A DNA stretch of 64,000 bases, taken from NCBI RefSeq assembly GCF_003121295.1, contig NZ_PHNC01000009.1, positions 124,001-188,000 on the forward strand, read 5' to 3'. The DNA is from Streptomyces orinoci (GTDB taxonomy: Bacteria; Actinomycetota; Actinomycetes; Streptomycetales; Streptomycetaceae). Shown one piece after another: positions 44,921 to 53,970 of the stretch. The notes beneath the pieces are model-generated. The model saw only the letters and a list, made by a program, of their open reading frames with translations. It ran no database searches and was not told the origin of the DNA. The stretch's first letter is position 1, and each line of letters opens with the position of its first letter. Both the position numbers and the translations under genes were made by a program.

Positions 44921-46212
44921 TGGCGCGGCCTCTTCCGTGCGGGGACCGGGCGGCCCGCCGGCCCCGCGGAGCGGTCGCGGCAGGCGGCGGCATAGGCGGC
45001 AAGCAGCGACGCTTGCGAGTTCCGCCAGGAAAGCCGCCCGTTGATCCGCTCCTGACCGATCCTGCCCATCCGGGCCCGCTGCTCCGGATCGTCCAGCAAC
45101 AGCGCGATCAGCCCGGCGAATTGGGCCTCGTCATTGGCGGGTGCGTACACGGCAGCGTCACCGGCGGAGACGCGCGCCTCCCGGAGGTCGAACGAGACGA
45201 TCGGCCGGCCCATCGCCATGTACTCCAGGACCTTGTTCATGGTGGACACATCGTTGAGCGGATTGCGCGGGTCGGGGGAGAGGCATACATCCGCGGTGGA
45301 CAGATAGCGCACCAGATCGGCGTCCGGAATGCGCCCGGTGAACTGCACCTGTTCACCGAGCCCCAGCCGCCCCGATAGCTCCCTCATCGCCTCGAAGGCG
45401 TCCCCGGCACCGATGAACACCGCATGCCAGTCGTCCCGTTTGAGCTCGTCGCGCAGCTTCGCAAGGGCCCGCAAGGCGTAGTCCACGCCGTCCTGTGGGC
45501 CCATCACACCGAGATAGCACAGCAGATGAGGCTTGCCGCGCTTGAACTCCGGCTCCGGCGGCACCGGTTGGAACCGGTCTGTCTGGGGCGCGCTGCGCAC
45601 CACGAAGACGTCCTCCGGCCGCCGGCCGCCACGGCATACCGCGACATCCCGGTAGCTCTCATTGGTGGCGAGCACAACATCCGCGGCCCGGTAGGTCAGC
45701 CGTTCCAGCGCGCATACGCCGCGGTAGAGCAGGTCCTCGCCACGGCCGAACCGGGAGAGATACAGCTCGGGCACCAGGTCGTGCTGGTCGAAGACAAACC
45801 GCGCACCGCGCCGCTTCAGCAAAAGGGCCGTCAGGAACAGCAGATCGGGCGGGTTGCAGGCGTGCACCACATCGACCGGGCCGACCTTGCGGGCCAGCCG
45901 GGCCGTATGCCACAACGCCGCCCCGTACTCCCGCAGATAGCCGGCCGGCCCTCCGGTGGCCGCGCGCAAGGGGTAGCGGTGGATCCGCACCCCGTCGATC
46001 TCCGCCTCCGGCTCCGTGTCCCGGTTGCGCCCCCGGGGACAGATGACATGCACTTCCCAGCCCGCATCGCGCAGCGTTGTGCACTCCTGCCACACCCGCC
46101 GGTCGAAGGGCACCGACAGGTTCTCCACCAGGATCAGCGCGCGCCGCCCGCCGCCGGCTGTGTCACCGAATTCACCGAACGATGTGTCACCAAATGCCGT
46201 GTCACCAAGCAA
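44917..46212 (-). CDS. Glycosyltransferase family 4 (WbuB/WcaL-like)
   Basis: GT-B transferase, about 431 residues. The core begins RALILVENLSVPFDRRVWQE, with DLLFLTALLL, VFDQHDLVPELY, LGVMGPQDGVDYAL and the donor motif DVSTMNKVLEYMAMGRP. The start is uncertain: no ATG or GTG lies between the end of the dehydrogenase gene and the core, so I chose TTG 46212, inside the previous gene. An ATG at 46293 is also in frame. The first codons come from an imperfect DNA repeat that reads GDTAFGDTSFGEFGDTA. Confidence 0.85.
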   Translation of the reverse strand: MLGDTAFGDTSFGEFGDTAGGGRRALILVENLSVPFDRRVWQECTTLRDAGWEVHVICPRGRNRDTEPEAEIDGVRIHRYPLRAATGGPAGYLREYGAALWHTARLARKVGPVDVVHACNPPDLLFLTALLLKRRGARFVFDQHDLVPELYLSRFGRGEDLLYRGVCALERLTYRAADVVLATNESYRDVAVCRGGRRPEDVFVVRSAPQTDRFQPVPPEPEFKRGKPHLLCYLGVMGPQDGVDYALRALAKLRDELKRDDWHAVFIGAGDAFEAMRELSGRLGLGEQVQFTGRIPDADLVRYLSTADVCLSPDPRNPLNDVSTMNKVLEYMAMGRPIVSFDLREARVSAGDAAVYAPANDEAQFAGLIALLLDDPEQRARMGRIGQERINGRLSWRNSQASLLAAYAAACRDRSAGPAGRPVPARKRPRH

Positions 46213-47527
46213 GGCCCATATACCCCGGTTCGGCCCGGCGCGCCTCGGCGTCGGGAAGGCGGACGAGGTCGATGAGCACCGGGCCGTCGCCATGGGGCAG
46301 CGCCGACAGCACGGCCGGATCCCTGGTCCCGACCAGGCACACCTCGGCGTGGTCGAGCACCTCCTCGACGGAATCCGCGAGCAGCTGCGCCAGGTGCGGC
46401 AGCCGGGTCTCGATGTACTCGCGGTTGGCGCCGAGCAGCCGGGACAGGCTCACATTGGCGTCATAGATCCGCAGGTCGTAACCCTTGCCGAAGAGCCGTT
46501 CCGCCAGCTCCACAAGCGGGCTCTCGCGGAGGTCGTCGGTGCCGGGCTTGAAGGACAGCCCGAACAGCCCCGCCCGGCGCTTGCCGGTACGCTCCACCAG
46601 CTCCACCGCGCGCTGCAGATGCGCGGAGTTGGAGGGCAGCACATGGGCCAGGATGGGCACCGAGACATCGGCCCGCTGCGCCGCGTGGACCAGGCTGCGC
46701 AGGTCCTTGGGCAGGCAGGAGCCGCCGAAGGCGAAGCCCGGCCGCAGATAGGCGGGGCTGATGTTCAGCTTGCGGTCGGCCAGGAAGACATCCATCACCT
46801 GGTGTGAGTCCACCCCGAGCGCCTGGCACACCGCGCCCAGCTCATTGGCGAAGCCGATCTTGAGGCCATGGAACGCGTTGTCCGCGTATTTGACCGCCTC
46901 GGCGGTCGGGACCGGCACCCGGAACACCTCGCCGGGCAAGCCGTCGTACAGCGCCAGCACCGTGTCCCCGCTTGCCGGGTCGAGCTCGCCGATGACGGTC
47001 TTGGGCGGGTCGAAGAAGTCCCGCACGCTGGTGCCCTCGCGCAGGAACTCCGGGTTGACCGCGACCCCGAAGTCCACCCCGGCCGTGCCGCCGGTGTACT
47101 TCTCCAGGATCGGCACCAGCAGGTTCAGGCAGGTGCCCGGGAGCATGGTGCTGCGGAAGACAATGGTGTGTCGCCCGCTGCGCCCATGACGATCCGCCAG
47201 CACGGCGCCGATCTGCTCGGTGACCCGCTCCAGATAAGTGGTGCACAGGCTGCCATTGGGCTCCGATGGCGTGCCCACGCAGACCAGCGACACCTCGCTG
47301 CCCATGACCGCCTCACGGACGTCGCCGGTGGCGCGTAACGCTCCCGTCCGCACGGCCTCGGCGATCAGCTCGCCGATCCGCTCCTCGACCACCGGGGTCT
47401 TGCCGTCGTTGACCAGGCCGACCTTCACCTGGTTGACGTCCACCCCGATGACCTGGTGCCCCATCCCGGCCAGGCACGCGGCCGATACACAGCCCACATA
47501 GCCGAGCCCGAAAACGCTGACCCTCAT
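46202..47527 (-). CDS. UDP-glucose/GDP-mannose 6-dehydrogenase family (AlgD-like)
   Basis: The NAD-dependent four-electron dehydrogenase makes a nucleotide uronic acid. The 441 residues from ATG 47527 show FGLGYVGCV, VGTPSEPNG, VNPEFLREG and the catalytic Cys in FGGSCLPKDL. The C-terminal LLGANREYIETRLPHL is typical of GDP-mannose dehydrogenases, so GDP-mannuronate is a real alternative to UDP-glucuronate. The GGAGGAAC site is well placed. It supplies an acidic sugar for the polymer. Confidence 0.92.
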   Translation of the reverse strand: MRVSVFGLGYVGCVSAACLAGMGHQVIGVDVNQVKVGLVNDGKTPVVEERIGELIAEAVRTGALRATGDVREAVMGSEVSLVCVGTPSEPNGSLCTTYLERVTEQIGAVLADRHGRSGRHTIVFRSTMLPGTCLNLLVPILEKYTGGTAGVDFGVAVNPEFLREGTSVRDFFDPPKTVIGELDPASGDTVLALYDGLPGEVFRVPVPTAEAVKYADNAFHGLKIGFANELGAVCQALGVDSHQVMDVFLADRKLNISPAYLRPGFAFGGSCLPKDLRSLVHAAQRADVSVPILAHVLPSNSAHLQRAVELVERTGKRRAGLFGLSFKPGTDDLRESPLVELAERLFGKGYDLRIYDANVSLSRLLGANREYIETRLPHLAQLLADSVEEVLDHAEVCLVGTRDPAVLSALPHGDGPVLIDLVRLPDAEARRAEPGYMGLAW

Positions 47528-47600
47528 GACCCGTTCCTCCCCCCGGGCAGGCCCTGACGGCCTGCGATCCGCGCGCCGGCCGGCTGACGACCCCCGCGCA

Positions 47601-49160
47601 TCAATAGGCCCCCTGCCCATGGACCACCGCACGCAGCGTCTTCCACAAGATCACTGTGTCCAGGGCGAGCGACCAGTCCTCCACGTACCGCAGGTCCAGC
47701 CGGACCGCCTCCTCCCATGGCAGATCGCTGCGTCCGCTGATCTGCCACAGGCCGGTGAGCCCGGGCTTGACCAGCAGCCGGCGCCGGATGTCCGGGCCGT
47801 ACGCGGCGGACTCCTCCGGCAGCGGAGGCCGTGGACCGACGAGCGACATCGATCCGGTGAGCACATTGAAAAGCTGCGGGAGCTCGTCGATCGAGTAGCG
47901 GCGCAGCACCGCTCCCACCCGGGTCACCCGCGGATCCCGGCGGAGCTTGAACAGCAGGCCGGCGCCCTCGTTGCGGTCGGCCAGTTCGGCCCGTGCGCGG
48001 TCGGCCCCGGCGACCATGGTGCGGAACTTGAGAATGGTGAACTCGCGGCCGTCCTTGCCGACCCTGCGCTGGCGGTAGAACGCCCCGCCCCGGCTGTCCA
48101 CCAGCACCAGCAGCCCGACGAGCACCATCAGCGGCGCGAACAGCAGCAGCAGGATCGCCGCGCCCACCCGGTCCACGACCTCTTTGACCGCCCGGCGGCC
48201 CCCGGTGAAGGCCGGCATGCTGACCCGCAGCAGCGGGATCCCCAGCACCGCGTCAATGTGCAGCCGCGGGCCGGCCACCTCCATCAGCACCGGTGCCACC
48301 ACCATCTCGGCGTCGCTGCCCTCGAGGTTCCAGGCCAGCCGCTGCAGCCGGTCCGGTGACCAGTGCGGGTCCGGGGTGACCGCGACCACCCGGTAGCCGT
48401 CGCGCCGGACATGGCCGGCGACCTCCGCCAGCGGGCCGACGACCGGCACTCCGTCCAGTTGGTCACCGTCGAGTCCTGGACCGTCCGTGGTGCACACCGC
48501 GTCCACCCGCCAGCCGAGATGCGGGAACTTACGGGTCCGGGCGATCAGATCGCGCACGGTGGCCGGGCTCCCGGCGGCGAGCACCGGCCGCAGGCACCGT
48601 CCCTCTTTCCGCTGTTTATGCAGCCAGAGGCGCAGCAGATACCGCGCGGTCATGGTGACGAGCGCGATCGCGGGAATCGCGGCGAAGATCCAGAGTTTGA
48701 TATTGCGCGAGGTGAGGGCGATCCCCCCGAGCGCCAATACGACGGCCGCCGTGGACAGTGAGCGTCCGAGCCGGCGGAATTCCTCGGCCCCCTGGCCCAG
48801 CACGGCCGGAGCCCACGCCCGGCTCACCGCGAGCGCTCCCAGCACCAGCAGTTCGGTGCCGAAGGCGAGAATTCCCCACTTCTCATGCCAGTTGGTCGCG
48901 TCCCGGGCCCCGAAGAAGATCCCGATCGACGCCACCACAAAGGCGGTGGCCAGAGTATCGCTGGTGATCACGGTACGGCGGTACCGCTGTTCCCAGTCGA
49001 TCTCCGGCTGGCTGATTGTCCCGTTCCCCAGGCGTCTTCGCTCCGACGGAAACGGGCTGACTAATTCCCCCTGCCGCACAAGTCCCCCCAGGTCGCCAGT
49101 GGTTCGACGTGTTCGCCTGGCACTGTTGCTCCCCCCTCGGGAGGCCCCCGCCTCCCGCAC
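47601..49160 (-). CDS. Exopolysaccharide initiating sugar transferase (polyprenyl glycosylphosphotransferase)
   Basis: It attaches the first sugar phosphate to undecaprenyl phosphate. About 519 residues: four N-terminal membrane segments, a CoA-binding-like middle domain, a further membrane segment near 345, and the WbaP/WcaJ-type catalytic domain with KFRTMV, LRRYSIDELPQL, GPRPPLPEE, KPGLTGLWQISGRSD and DLRYVEDWS. It is the first gene of the polysaccharide operon. The GTG at 49160 has no good ribosome site; GTG 49079, just after GGGGGGA, is a likely alternative start. Confidence 0.92.
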   Translation of the reverse strand: MREAGASRGGSNSARRTRRTTGDLGGLVRQGELVSPFPSERRRLGNGTISQPEIDWEQRYRRTVITSDTLATAFVVASIGIFFGARDATNWHEKWGILAFGTELLVLGALAVSRAWAPAVLGQGAEEFRRLGRSLSTAAVVLALGGIALTSRNIKLWIFAAIPAIALVTMTARYLLRLWLHKQRKEGRCLRPVLAAGSPATVRDLIARTRKFPHLGWRVDAVCTTDGPGLDGDQLDGVPVVGPLAEVAGHVRRDGYRVVAVTPDPHWSPDRLQRLAWNLEGSDAEMVVAPVLMEVAGPRLHIDAVLGIPLLRVSMPAFTGGRRAVKEVVDRVGAAILLLLFAPLMVLVGLLVLVDSRGGAFYRQRRVGKDGREFTILKFRTMVAGADRARAELADRNEGAGLLFKLRRDPRVTRVGAVLRRYSIDELPQLFNVLTGSMSLVGPRPPLPEESAAYGPDIRRRLLVKPGLTGLWQISGRSDLPWEEAVRLDLRYVEDWSLALDTVILWKTLRAVVHGQGAY

Positions 49161-49583
49161 ATGAAACCCCGGCTATTTCAGGGCTACTTGGAAAACCGCC
49201 ACTTTGGCAGCAGCGACCTCGCACATCCCGCCGGCCTCTTGAGCGCACGGGAACCCGTCGAGTCCTCGGGTGCTCCCCGTACCCAAGGCCCCCCCCCGGG
49301 CGCCAAGAATTGATCACCCCCACGTCTGGCACCGGGACGCGACTGATGGATCTCCGGCAGCGCCGGCCCCATAGATCATTACTGGTCGCCTCGTACCCGA
49401 GCGGCTGAAGCACGCACAATCTAGACCAGGGAAGCCAAGTATGTAGAGGGGTCGTGTGAAATTTGTGTTCAGCGTTGAGAATTCATCAATCGATCATTCG
49501 CCGCCTAGGGGCCTGAGGCGGGCGGGGGGTGATCGAATTGGTAGCCGGGCGGCGCGACTTGATCGGGGCGGTCCGGCACACGT
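49161..49583 (-). promoter_or_regulatory. Probable promoter region of the polysaccharide operon
   Basis: This gap of over 400 bp is the only sizeable non-coding stretch ahead of 21 co-directional genes. The part 49410-49500 is clearly AT-richer than the surroundings. On the minus strand a TAGATT (49418-49423) could be a -10 box, but I see no good matching -35, so no site is fixed. Confidence 0.45.
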
Positions 49584-49620
49584 CATCGGCCGCCCCCTGA
49601 CGGTCAGGGGGCGGCCGATG
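49584..49620 (-). terminator. Perfect 17-bp hairpin terminator after the acyl ligase gene
   Basis: Arms 49584-49600 and 49604-49620 are exactly complementary around a CGG loop. It begins 20 nt after the stop codon of the AMP-dependent ligase on the minus strand and insulates that gene from the polysaccharide operon promoter. Confidence 0.88.
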
Positions 49621-49640
49621 CAAGAAGCGAAGCAGCGGCC

Positions 49641-51044
49641 TCAGCCGGCGGCGAGCTCCGCGAGCCGGCGCTTGTCCGGCTTGCCATTGCGGTTGAGGGG
49701 GAAGCGCTCAAGGACAACAACGCGGTCCGGGCGCTCATAGGCGGAGAGCATTCCGTTGAGCCGCTCGCGCCAGTACGCCTCCGGCCGCTGCTCCTCGTCC
49801 TCGATGAAGAACACCAGCTGGGCACCGCGCCGTTCATCGGGCAGCGGGACGATCCGCGCCGAGCAGCCGCCCTTGGCGACCTGACGTTCAATCACCTCCG
49901 GGTAGAGGGTGTAACCCATCCGGTGCACCGCGGACTTGCGGCCCAGGACGAAGAGATTGTCCCCCTCGTCCAGATACCCCAGGTCACCGGTGCGCTGCCA
50001 GCCGGTGGGGGTAGGCAGCAGGGTGCCGTCCTCGGCGAGGTGCCCCTCGAGCCCGTCGGGGGTGTCCACCTCGATCTCCCCGATCGCGCCCGGCGGCACC
50101 GGGTGCCCGGAGTCGTCCACGATCCGCAGCTTGATGCCGTCCATGACCTGCCCGCAGGCCACCGGGTTCTCCAGGGTGGCGAAGGCGATATTGCCCAGTT
50201 CGGTGGAGCCATAGCTGTCCAGCAGCGGCTGCCCGAACTCCTCGCGGTAACGCTCCACCAGCGGATCGTCCAGCGGCGCGGCGCCCACACAGAACATCCG
50301 CACCCGCTCCATGCTGCGCCTCAACTCCGGCTTGCGAGCTGCCAGGTTGAGCATGCTGCGGTAACTGGCCGGGGTGGCGTCGATCACCGTGGCGCCGGTC
50401 TGGTCCGCCATCAGCAGCGCCCGGTCCAGCCGGCGGTAGGGGGCGATCACCAGGGAGCAGCGGCTCTGCCAGGCGATCAGCACCATGGACAGGCCGTACT
50501 GGTGCGGGAAGGGCAGCAGCGGCAGCAGCACATCGTCCGGCCGGTGCCCCACCTGCGCGGCATTGCGCTCCAGGTTCTTCAGGAACTTCCGGCCCGACTT
50601 CACCACGCCCTTGGGCGTTCCCGTGGAGCCGGAGGTCCACATGATCAGCCCGTCCGGCAGAGCACACCAGGTGTCCACCGACAGCCGCTCCCCGCCGGTT
50701 TCCCGCCCGGCGGCGGCCACCAGCAGCGAATACAGGAGGATGGGACGCTGTTCCTTGTCGAGCGGGGCTTCCTCATCGGCCAGCACCACTCGGGCGCCGG
50801 TGCGCAGGATGATCTCCCGGGTGTCCCGGGCGTGTTCCTGCTGGTCGATCAGGACGATCGAGGCGCCGGCGTGCATCAGGGCGAGCAGAGTCACCACCCA
50901 CGCCGTGGAGTTGCCGGCCTTGAGCACCACCCGGTCGCCGGGGACGATGCCGTGTTCACGGAGCACCTGGGCGACACGTACGGCCTCGTCCTCGGCTTCG
51001 AGGAGGGTCCGCACGGAGTCAGCCGCAAAGATCTTCGCGGTCAC
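49641..51044 (-). CDS. AMP-dependent acyl-CoA synthetase/ligase
   Basis: ANL-superfamily enzyme of about 467 residues that activates a carboxylic acid as acyl-AMP and then acyl-thioester. Motifs are TSGSTGTPKG, YGSTELG, TGDLGYLD, GRKSAVHRMG and the C-terminal catalytic Lys in RNGKPDKR. It lacks the insertion typical of fatty acyl-AMP ligases and is short for the family. The GTG at 51044 was chosen; GTG 51053 is equally possible because AAAGGA lies badly spaced for both. Next to an amino-acid-monooxygenase-like gene and a discrete acyltransferase, it may activate an amino-acid-derived starter acid. Confidence 0.88.
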   Translation of the reverse strand: MTAKIFAADSVRTLLEAEDEAVRVAQVLREHGIVPGDRVVLKAGNSTAWVVTLLALMHAGASIVLIDQQEHARDTREIILRTGARVVLADEEAPLDKEQRPILLYSLLVAAAGRETGGERLSVDTWCALPDGLIMWTSGSTGTPKGVVKSGRKFLKNLERNAAQVGHRPDDVLLPLLPFPHQYGLSMVLIAWQSRCSLVIAPYRRLDRALLMADQTGATVIDATPASYRSMLNLAARKPELRRSMERVRMFCVGAAPLDDPLVERYREEFGQPLLDSYGSTELGNIAFATLENPVACGQVMDGIKLRIVDDSGHPVPPGAIGEIEVDTPDGLEGHLAEDGTLLPTPTGWQRTGDLGYLDEGDNLFVLGRKSAVHRMGYTLYPEVIERQVAKGGCSARIVPLPDERRGAQLVFFIEDEEQRPEAYWRERLNGMLSAYERPDRVVVLERFPLNRNGKPDKRRLAELAAG

Positions 51045-51209
51045 CTGTCGCACGCTTCCTTTGTCTGCGGGTGTTTGCGGAGCTTGCTGCCCTGCCCAGT
51101 CTGCTGAGACGGATGGGGGCACAGAACCCTTAAGGCCCCCGTAGGGGCCCCTGGTACGGCAATGGAGGCGGGTGCGAGCCACCCGAGCGCTCTGGCTACC
51201 ATCCGGAGA

Positions 51210-52370
51210 ATGGCCCGACAACAACCGCTCCTGGACCGCCTTGCGCCCAGCTGGCTGGTGGTCCAGCTGCTGGGGACCGTCGTCCTGTCCGTCATCCTCG
51301 CCGTCTCCGGAGAGGACAAGCCCTGGGTGTGGGCGCTGTACGCGGCGTCCTGTCTGGGCTGGCTGTTGTTCGTCGGCTGCGGACGGATCCTGCCGGACCT
51401 GGCACACGCCGCGCTGATCGGCAGCACCCTGCTGGCCTCGGCCGCGATCGGCTTCGCCGCCGACCCCGCGGCGACCGCCATGTGCAGCGTGCTGCTGGGC
51501 CGGCTGTGCGCCCTGGATGAAATCCCCGTCCGGCGGCTGTCCTTGACCGTCGGCCTGGTCCTGGCACTGCCCCTGGTGACCCAGACGGCCCATGGACTCC
51601 CGCTGTCCACGGTGCTGTTCACCTTTGTGCTGCTGGTGGTCGCCGTGCTGCTGGGCCTCAACCGCCGCCAGTACGCGGTACAGATCCGCCAGGCCCGGCA
51701 ACTGCTGGAACAGACCGAGTGCGCCAATGCCGAACAGGCCCGCGCCGCCGCGCTGGCCGAACGCTCCCGCATCGCCCGGGAGATCCACGATGTGCTGGCC
51801 CACTCCCTGGGCGCCCTCAGCGTCCAACTGGAGGTCGCCGACGCCCTGTTGAGCGAACACGACGATGTGGACCAGGCGCTGGCGCGGGTGCGCCGCTCCC
51901 GGCGGCTGGTCCAGGAAGGCCTGCGCGAGGCCAGACGGGCCGTCGCCGCCCTGCGCGGCGATGTGCCCTCCCTCCAGGAGGCGCTGGCCGAACTCGGCCA
52001 GGAGCATCAGCGCGACCACCGGGTCGCGGTGGCCTTCCAGGTCGAGGGCGAGCAGCACCCGATATCGTCCGCGGCCACCGTCTCCCTGCTCCAGGCAGCC
52101 CGGGAAGCACTCACCAACGCCGGACGGCACGCCCCTTGGGAACGGGTGGAGATGACCCTTCGCTACCGGCAGGACTCGGTGGGCATCGAGATACGCAACC
52201 GGCTGCCCGAGGAGCCGCCGGTCCAGCCGGAGATCCATGTTCCCGGCTATGGCCTGACCGGCATGCACGAACGGCTGGCACTGGTCGGCGGCACGCTGGC
52301 CGCCGGACCGCAGGAGAAAGGAGCGGACGGCGGCGAGTGGTGGCTGGTGACCGCCACGGTGCCGAAGTGA
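51210..52370 (+). CDS. Sensor histidine kinase (NarL-partner, HisKA_3 type)
   Basis: The 386 residues show five or six membrane segments (about 15-160), then the dimerisation/phosphoacceptor helix REIHDVLAHSLGALSVQL with His, and an ATPase domain with REALTNAGRHA (N-box) and GYGLTGMHERL (G-box). The ATG at 51210 is almost fused to GGAGA, too close for a normal ribosome site, while a TACCAT lies 7 nt upstream. A leaderless mRNA is possible; ATG 51162 is the other candidate start. It converges with its response regulator gene. Confidence 0.88.
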   Translation: MARQQPLLDRLAPSWLVVQLLGTVVLSVILAVSGEDKPWVWALYAASCLGWLLFVGCGRILPDLAHAALIGSTLLASAAIGFAADPAATAMCSVLLGRLCALDEIPVRRLSLTVGLVLALPLVTQTAHGLPLSTVLFTFVLLVVAVLLGLNRRQYAVQIRQARQLLEQTECANAEQARAAALAERSRIAREIHDVLAHSLGALSVQLEVADALLSEHDDVDQALARVRRSRRLVQEGLREARRAVAALRGDVPSLQEALAELGQEHQRDHRVAVAFQVEGEQHPISSAATVSLLQAAREALTNAGRHAPWERVEMTLRYRQDSVGIEIRNRLPEEPPVQPEIHVPGYGLTGMHERLALVGGTLAAGPQEKGADGGEWWLVTATVPK

Positions 52371-52383
52371 GCGGCCGGGCAGG

Positions 52384-53064
52384 TCAGTCGGTGGTCAGGC
52401 CCTGGGTGATGGCGTAGCGCACGGCGTCGGCGCGGTTCTGCAGCCCGGTCTTGGAGTAGATGTTGTTCAGATGCGTCTTGACCGTGGCCTCGCTGATGAA
52501 CAGCGCGGCGGCGATCTCCGCGTTGTTCAGGGTCCGCGCCACCAGCCGCAGCACCTCCACCTCCCGCCGGGTCAGCCCGTCCGGCCCCGGCGGGCACTGC
52601 CGTGCCTCGTCCTCACCGCCCTTCGCGGACAGGGCGTTGACCAGATACCGGGTCACCCGCGCGTCCAGGGTGAGATTGCCGGAGACCGCCGAACGCACCG
52701 CGGCCGCGATCTCGGCACGGCCCGCGTCCTTGGTCAGATAGCCCCGGGCTCCCGCCCGCAGCGCCTCGATGACCAGCTTGTCCTCGGCATAGGTGGACAG
52801 CGCCAGCACCGCCACCCGGGGATGGTCACGGGTGATGCGGCGGGTCGCCTCGATGCCGTCCATCACCGGCATCCGCATGTCCATCAGCACCACATCGGGG
52901 GAACGCTCGGCGACCAGCCGCAGCGCGGCCTGCCCGTCACTGGCGTCGCCGACCACCTCGATGCCCTCCAACAACCCGGCCAGCGCGGTCAGTCCCTCCC
53001 GCACGATCTCCTGATCGTCCACCACGGCCACTCGGATCGGCCGCTGGGCCGGACGGTCTTTCAT
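52384..53064 (-). CDS. NarL/LuxR-family response regulator
   Basis: The receiver domain (residues 10-125) has acidic VVDDQ, the phosphorylation Asp in VLMDMRMP, and LALSTY and TKDAG switch residues. The C-terminal LuxR helix-turn-helix is LTRREVEVL, then NNAEIAAALFISEATVKTHLNNIYSK. Length 226 is typical. The gene faces its kinase end to end with a 13-bp gap. It may control the neighbouring transporter and biosynthetic operon. Confidence 0.93.
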   Translation of the reverse strand: MKDRPAQRPIRVAVVDDQEIVREGLTALAGLLEGIEVVGDASDGQAALRLVAERSPDVVLMDMRMPVMDGIEATRRITRDHPRVAVLALSTYAEDKLVIEALRAGARGYLTKDAGRAEIAAAVRSAVSGNLTLDARVTRYLVNALSAKGGEDEARQCPPGPDGLTRREVEVLRLVARTLNNAEIAAALFISEATVKTHLNNIYSKTGLQNRADAVRYAITQGLTTD

Positions 53065-53104
53065 CTTCTGGGGAACCTCCGCTGTCTCGGCCGGACGGCG
53101 GCGG

Positions 53105-53731
53105 TCAGTCCGGCATCCCGGGCAGCGAGATTAACTGGTCATGGATGAGGTTGACGACCTGGCGCCGGTCGGAGTCGAGAAAGCCGCGCGCGCCGGGGAA
53201 CACCTCCAGGTCGAAGCGACCGCCGGTGCACAACGCCCAACCTCCCATGTCCGCCGGCGAAATACGCGGGTCACTCCCGCTCATCAGCGCCACCACATCG
53301 CAGGACAACGGGGGTTCGGCCGGGACGGTACGGCAGGGCTGCGGAGCGCTCTGCGAGGAGACGAACAGGGTGCAGGGCACCCGCCCGGTCTCGCGCTCCA
53401 GCCGCTGGGCGACCCGGTAGGCCAGATATGCGCCCGAGCGGTGCCCGAACAGGGCCAGCGGCCGGTCGGTGTGGTCCGCCAGTGCCTCGAAACAGCCGGC
53501 CACCAGCGCCTCGGTGCGGGCGATGTGGGAGGGCGCCGGAGATCCGTCCCAGTGCGGATACTGGAAGGCCAGCACCTCCACGGTGGGCAGCAGCAGTTCC
53601 GACATTCCCAGGAAGGCCGCCGCCGAGCCGATGAAATGCGGAAAACAGGCCATTTTGAATTTACTGGGAGTAAGGAGGTGGCTGATGCTGATCACCTCGA
53701 CGTCTTCAGCAACTGCCAAGGACACCGCCAC
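53105..53731 (-). CDS. Degenerate type II thioesterase-like protein without catalytic Ser and His
   Basis: The 208 residues follow type II thioesterases of PKS/NRPS systems: CFPHFIGSA near the start, VLAFQYP, RPLALFGH..GAYLAYRVA, and GRFDLEVFPG. The nucleophile motif GHSMG reads GHRSG, with Arg98 at the Ser position and Ser moved by one. The C-terminal GGHF reads GARGF, with Arg for the catalytic His. The lid segment of about 70 residues is nearly absent. Normal hydrolysis is therefore unlikely. It may be a scaffold, a degenerating gene or an enzyme with altered chemistry. GTG 53731 with AAGGGA is the chosen start. Confidence 0.78.
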   Translation of the reverse strand: MAVSLAVAEDVEVISISHLLTPSKFKMACFPHFIGSAAAFLGMSELLLPTVEVLAFQYPHWDGSPAPSHIARTEALVAGCFEALADHTDRPLALFGHRSGAYLAYRVAQRLERETGRVPCTLFVSSQSAPQPCRTVPAEPPLSCDVVALMSGSDPRISPADMGGWALCTGGRFDLEVFPGARGFLDSDRRQVVNLIHDQLISLPGMPD

Positions 53732-53895
53732 GTCCCTTCATGGAGATTTGGTGACTACTGCTTGAACACAGCCATCACACTATGCCCGGACCTGCAGGGC
53801 CATACACCCACAGGCTGATTTTTCGATACGGAGAACGGCCGCGGAAGCCGCGGGCCGCCTTCCGGAGTGGGGGTTCCGACAGGGGCGACTAGGGG

Positions 53896-53924
53896 TTGCC
53901 CGGCCAATTCCCCTTCTCTACCTT
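53896..53924 (+). promoter_or_regulatory. Probable promoter of the ABC transporter operon
   Basis: TTGCCC (53896-53901), a 17-bp spacer and TACCTT (53919-53924) lie 46 bp before the ATP-binding subunit gene. The whole divergent gap 53732-53970 is AT-richer than average. Confidence 0.5.
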
Positions 53925-53970
53925 GCCCTTTAATGCCGCAATTGTGACCTGATCGAATGAGGGCCAGTCG

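Noticed and set aside
51045..52268. Upstream extension of the acyl ligase frame on the minus strand
   Set aside because: The extension lies antisense to the histidine kinase gene and is Gln/Gly/Arg-rich; ligase homology begins at about 51044.
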